Origin: Onstottus_B arcticum | GTDB lineage: Bacteria > Acidobacteriota > Blastocatellia > UBA7656 | Assembly: GCA_038040485.1 (NCBI GenBank) | Contig: JBBPIE010000006.1 | Coordinates: 124,001-188,000 of the forward strand | DNA length: 64,000 nucleotides | Direction of reading: 5' to 3' | Shown here: positions 60,938 through 64,000 of the stretch, one piece after another | Numbering within the stretch: the stretch's first letter is position 1 | Layout of the letters: the number at the start of each line of letters is the position of its first letter | Position numbers and translations under genes: made by a program | The notes under the pieces: model-generated | Database searches by the model: none | Seen by the model: the letters and a program-made list of their open reading frames with translations, nothing else | What the model was told of the DNA's origin: nothing

Positions 60938-61201
60938 TTACGGAGTGAGCTTGTCCTTGAGTATCTTGTCGGCTGCTTCCTTGCCGGCCGCTCTGTGGGT
61001 GCTGACGATGTCTCGGCAAGCATCGGCCGTTGCGTCGTAGACCACGGCGTTGATCTGGTAAGGACTAAAGCCTCGCTCCATGAACTCGGCAAACAGCGGA
61101 GTCAGCGCCTCTTCCGCCTTCTGTCTCAGTTCCAATCCCTGTTGAGTGTAACGATACGGTGATACGCGCTCTATGAGCACGTTCTCGTCAGGACTATTCA
61201 T
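60938..61201 (-). CDS. Small hypothetical protein, convergent with the lepB group
   Basis: 87 residues (MNSPDENVLIERVSPYRYTQ, QGLELRQKAEEALTPLFAEF, MERGFSPYQINAVVYDATAD). The ATG at 61201 was chosen as the first Met that starts protein-like text. Likely a soluble helical protein. No family recognised. It is divergent from the DUF3857 gene. Confidence 0.6.
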   Translation of the reverse strand: MNSPDENVLIERVSPYRYTQQGLELRQKAEEALTPLFAEFMERGFSPYQINAVVYDATADACRDIVSTHRAAGKEAADKILKDKLTP

Positions 61202-61444
61202 TGGCGGCTTCCTTTCCCTGTTGTGTTTCGTTAGAGTCTCGCCTGCTCGGCGGGATATCGCAAGAATGGGCGCGGATTTGACCAGGCTGGCCAAAGCGTG
61301 GGCGATGACGCGAGTGGCAGGAAGTCCGACGCTCATCCGCGAAGGCGGTGTTGAACCCGGGCCAGCGCAGGACGTAGAATCTCGAACACTTCTCAAATTG
61401 AGCCTCGCTGAAGTCGCGGCGGGGAAGTGGCGGGCGGAAAGCAT

Positions 61445-63394
61445 ATGCTGCGTCTCTTGATTCTCTCTATTTTGATTTTCGGATTTGCGTACGCTGCCGG
61501 TAACCATGTCGCGGCGGCCAACTGGAAGCCTGTCACTCCCCAAGAACTAAGGATGACGGCAGCGGCGCTTGGTGACCCTGACGCGGACGCGGCCGAGTTG
61601 TTTCGCGAGGGCGAGTTGAACGACACCTATCTGGACGGCACCAGCCTGAAGGTCTACATCCGGATCAAGATCTTCAACGACCGCGGGCGCCGGTTCGCCG
61701 AAGTGGAGCTTCCATACCGAGTCGAGTTGGGCCGGGTAAGTGACGTCCACGCTCGAACGATTCGCCCCGACGGATCGGCGATCGAAGTCGAACCCCGGGA
61801 TATCTTCGACAAGATCATTCTCAAGACCAATCACGGCGTCTGGCGCGCAAAAGTTTTTACGATGCCTGCGGTCGAGGCCGGCGCTATCATTGAATATCGT
61901 TATCGTCGGACCTACCCGATGGGCTTTCGCTACTTCGCGCTCGACCTTCAGTCGAATCTGTTCATCAAGGAGCTTCACTACAGCATAACGCCGCCGACAG
62001 CCTCGAAGCTCGACGTTCGCTGGGTGACATTCAACGCTCCGGACCCGCAGCGGTTCGCGCCGGTCTGGGACGGATCGTTCGACATACGGGCGGACAACAT
62101 TCCGCCGTTTCGGCGCGAGATGCTGATGCCTCCCGAGCTGGGCGTGAAGATGTGGGGCTGGCTTTATTACTCGCGCGACATAGACCCCTCGCCGGAGCGG
62201 TACTGGCGCGAATACGCACAGATGCGGCATAACCGGATACTCTCCTACACGAAGCCGACGCGCGCTATCCGCCGCGTCGTCGAGACAATAACGCTCGCGC
62301 GCGACGGACCTCGCGAAAAGACCGCGCGCATTTACGACTATGTAAAGGGCGAGATTCACAACCTGGGATTCAATGCCGATCGGGACACGGAGGCGCCGGC
62401 AGCCGATGCTGATCTCAAGAAAAACAACTCCGTAGAGGACACGATACGCCGGCGGTACGGAACGCCGAGCGACATAAACCTGCTTTTCATCTCGATGCTT
62501 CGCGCAGCTGGACTCGATGCGAGACTCGCTGAGGTGACCACTCGCGACGAAAACATCTTTCACCGGTCTTTTCCGGATGCGTTTCAGCTTAACAGCGAGT
62601 TGACCGCGGTGCCTGGCCGCGACGGCTCGGTTCAGTTCTACGACCCTGGCACGCCGTATTGCCCGGCCGGGATGCTGTCTTGGGAGAAGGAAGGGACTAC
62701 CGCGCTCGTGTATGGAGCGGCGGACTGGCGCTTCGTCGAAACCCCGATGAGCGAAGCTTCGCTGAATGCCCAAGAGCGCGTGGTAAGAGCAACGGTCGCG
62801 GAGGACGGCGGTGTTCAGGCTCGCGTCGACCTGAAGATCACAGGCCAGCTTGCGATCCAGCTTCGAGGTCAGCCACCCGGTGAACGAATCAAGAACCTAA
62901 TCCGCGAGTTGCGCGTCCTGCTTCAGGCAGCTCAGGTAGAGGAGTCTTCGGTAGTGGTCTCGAATCCGAAGAACTTCGCCGCGCCGGTGGCCGCCTCGTT
63001 CGAGTTCACAGTCCCGCAGCTTGCCGAGCGAACGGGAACCCGGCTGCTCGTGCGGCCAGCCTTGCTGAGTCATCGCGACGACAGTATCACCGCTGCGCCT
63101 ACTCGCTCGAACAGCATTTGTTTTCCCTATCCCTGGTCCGAGATTGACCGAGCTGTAATTTCAGCGCCGGGTGGATACAAGATCGAGCAAGTGCCTGGCG
63201 CCGTCGAGCTCGACATCGGCGCAGCCCGATATCATTCGAGCTTCGAGCGTCAGGGCGAATGTGTAGTGTACCAACGCCAGCTGGTCGTAAATGCGATAAG
63301 TATGTCGGTCGATCAGTACCCGGCCGTCAAAGCGTTTTTTGACCGGGTGCTCCAGGCGGATCGCGCGGCCGTATCGTTCAAGCAGCTACCCTGA
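61445..63394 (+). CDS. DUF3857 / transglutaminase-like secreted protein
   Basis: 649 residues from the ATG at 61445 (a GTG at 61427 is possible). Signal peptide LRLLILSILIFGFAYAAGNH. A DUF3857 domain at the N-terminal half (LKVYIRIKIFNDRGRRFAEV, VEAGAIIEYRYRRTYP) is followed by a transglutaminase-like core (YGTPSDINLLFISMLRAAGL, FPDAFQLNSELTAVPGRDG). The usual catalytic Cys is replaced here (GTPSDINLLF instead of GDCKD-type), so the enzyme activity may be lost. Function unknown; common in Acidobacteria and Bacteroidetes. Confidence 0.85.
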   Translation: MLRLLILSILIFGFAYAAGNHVAAANWKPVTPQELRMTAAALGDPDADAAELFREGELNDTYLDGTSLKVYIRIKIFNDRGRRFAEVELPYRVELGRVSDVHARTIRPDGSAIEVEPRDIFDKIILKTNHGVWRAKVFTMPAVEAGAIIEYRYRRTYPMGFRYFALDLQSNLFIKELHYSITPPTASKLDVRWVTFNAPDPQRFAPVWDGSFDIRADNIPPFRREMLMPPELGVKMWGWLYYSRDIDPSPERYWREYAQMRHNRILSYTKPTRAIRRVVETITLARDGPREKTARIYDYVKGEIHNLGFNADRDTEAPAADADLKKNNSVEDTIRRRYGTPSDINLLFISMLRAAGLDARLAEVTTRDENIFHRSFPDAFQLNSELTAVPGRDGSVQFYDPGTPYCPAGMLSWEKEGTTALVYGAADWRFVETPMSEASLNAQERVVRATVAEDGGVQARVDLKITGQLAIQLRGQPPGERIKNLIRELRVLLQAAQVEESSVVVSNPKNFAAPVAASFEFTVPQLAERTGTRLLVRPALLSHRDDSITAAPTRSNSICFPYPWSEIDRAVISAPGGYKIEQVPGAVELDIGAARYHSSFERQGECVVYQRQLVVNAISMSVDQYPAVKAFFDRVLQADRAAVSFKQLP

Positions 63395-63838
63395 CTGGTT
63401 GAGCCGGGGATCGGCTGCGGCTTCCGAGGGTGTGGTCCATTGAGCGGCGCCGCACAAGCTTCCCCATCGCATCTCAGCAAACGCACACCCTACTTGAAAA
63501 CAAACCGGCGCAAGCTCCGAAGCCCCCTGGCCATAGTCAATCCAACAATCATTGAGGCAGACCGCCAAAGGCGCTCCGGTTGCTTCCACTGCGCGCTGGT
63601 TAGTCATGCTCGCATCTCCCCTATCTTCCTTAGACGCAAACACCCTCGCGTTCGATTCACTTCAACCAAACTTTCTTCGCCCGGTCCGGAATAGTGAACG
63701 CCTCCGCTGCCCCCGGAATGGGACCCGGCGTTGGTCTCCGTTAGGAGGCCGGCGCTAAGATACAACCTTGAGCAACACTCGGCGGTTCTTCTACAATGTT
63801 CCCTTGCGTTCGCTCGCCTGAGCGAATCAAGCCTCATC
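63395..63838. other. Intergenic region, no firm gene
   Basis: 444 bases. A minus ORF at 63386-63607 (MTNQRAVEATGAPLAVCLND, GGGGAG nine bases upstream) is the only candidate, and I rate it low. The region probably holds the promoter for the next gene. Confidence 0.45.
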
Positions 63839-64000
63839 ATGCTCAGACGAGTGATTCATTCATGGGAACGCAAGCTCGCTCGCCGCGACAACAACCGAGT
63901 CGTCAGACCGTTCGAGTGGGGCATTGAATTTCTCGATCGAAACGTGTCGGCGCCGAACGGCGATAGCGTCCGTTCAAACGGCAACGGCGAGAACGCTCGA
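63839..64000 (+). CDS. Probable alpha/beta hydrolase, N-terminal part (cut by window edge)
   Basis: The first 54 residues (MLRRVIHSWERKLARRDNNR, VVRPFEWGIEFLDRNVS). The pattern W-E-x-x-L-x-x-R-D-x-N-R-V-V-R-P-F-E-W-G is one I recall at the N-terminus of a family of alpha/beta hydrolases. No catalytic residue is in view. Confidence in the gene is good, in the family moderate. Confidence 0.6.
   Translation, partial: MLRRVIHSWERKLARRDNNRVVRPFEWGIEFLDRNVSAPNGDSVRSNGNGENAR

Noticed and set aside
61547..62773. 408-codon minus-strand ORF
   Set aside because: Antisense shadow of the DUF3857 gene in GC-rich DNA.
63386..63643. Minus ORF at the right end (MTNQRAVEATGAPL)
   Set aside because: Only a ribosome-site-like GGGGAG supports it; no family likeness, and it overlaps the end of the DUF3857 gene.

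Overview
The window reads as chromosomal DNA of a GC-rich (roughly 58-60% by eye) Gram-negative-like bacterium, most likely an Acidobacteriota of the Blastocatellia type. This is an inference. It rests on the orphan MacB/FtsX-type permease without its own ATPase (ADOP type), the large secreted S9 peptidase beside two POT peptide transporters, many secreted proteins of unknown function, a polytopic spermidine-synthase/TPR fusion, and an unusually rich set of dispersed palindromic repeats. No rRNA, CRISPR array or complete insertion sequence was seen. Two tRNA genes (Ser-GCU, Arg-CCG) are present.

Layout. 1-2.2 kb: the edge of a contractile injection system locus (5' end of a tail sheath gene), a winged-helix protein and a sigma-54-type activator with a degenerate receiver. 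2.7-13.6 kb: an HNH-like protein that lacks its N-terminus, a complete ParE-type toxin-antitoxin pair, small redox genes (DCC oxidoreductase, MsrA, FMN reductase, TlpA-type thioredoxin), a methyltransferase, pyruvate kinase, a YacG-like zinc protein, and a MazF-like toxin with a +1 frameshift. 13.8-22.3 kb: S9 peptidase, two POT transporters, a GNAT-like protein and a PQQ-type beta-propeller. 22.7-27.5 kb: aminotransferase, a DUF1573 lipoprotein interrupted by an in-frame TGA exactly at its conserved Cys, an Smr protein, and a small two-gene locus whose main protein looks like a nucleoside-deoxyribosyltransferase/TIR-type fold. 27.5-33.7 kb: a 760-residue membrane/coiled-coil protein, a polytopic glycosyltransferase-like protein, a frameshifted hicA with intact hicB, another intact RelE-type pair, and a DUF2071 protein with an internal 12-residue repeat. 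34-42.3 kb: diheme cytochrome, the tRNAs, exonuclease III, two GT39-type membrane glycosyltransferases and a secreted glycosidase-like protein, probably one surface-glycan unit. 42.7-50 kb: spermidine-synthase fusion, MoaA and a MobB-like P-loop protein, MFS exporter, then about 1 kb of gene remnants. 50.9-64 kb: DUF3089 esterase, ADOP permease, HD hydrolase, two TPR proteins (one with HEFAH), RNase III, signal peptidase I, a DUF3857/transglutaminase protein and the start of a probable alpha/beta hydrolase.

Three themes stand out. First, three of six recognisable toxin-antitoxin loci carry a one-base frameshift while the large genes look intact. Second, at least six repeat families occupy the intergenic gaps. 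One of them (ends GGGAGCGC) also sits in frame inside a glycosyltransferase gene, and another looks like a MITE with a 9-bp target duplication. Third, the TGA in the DUF1573 gene is either a fresh nonsense mutation or a possible selenocysteine codon. All family assignments come from reading motifs, not from database searches.
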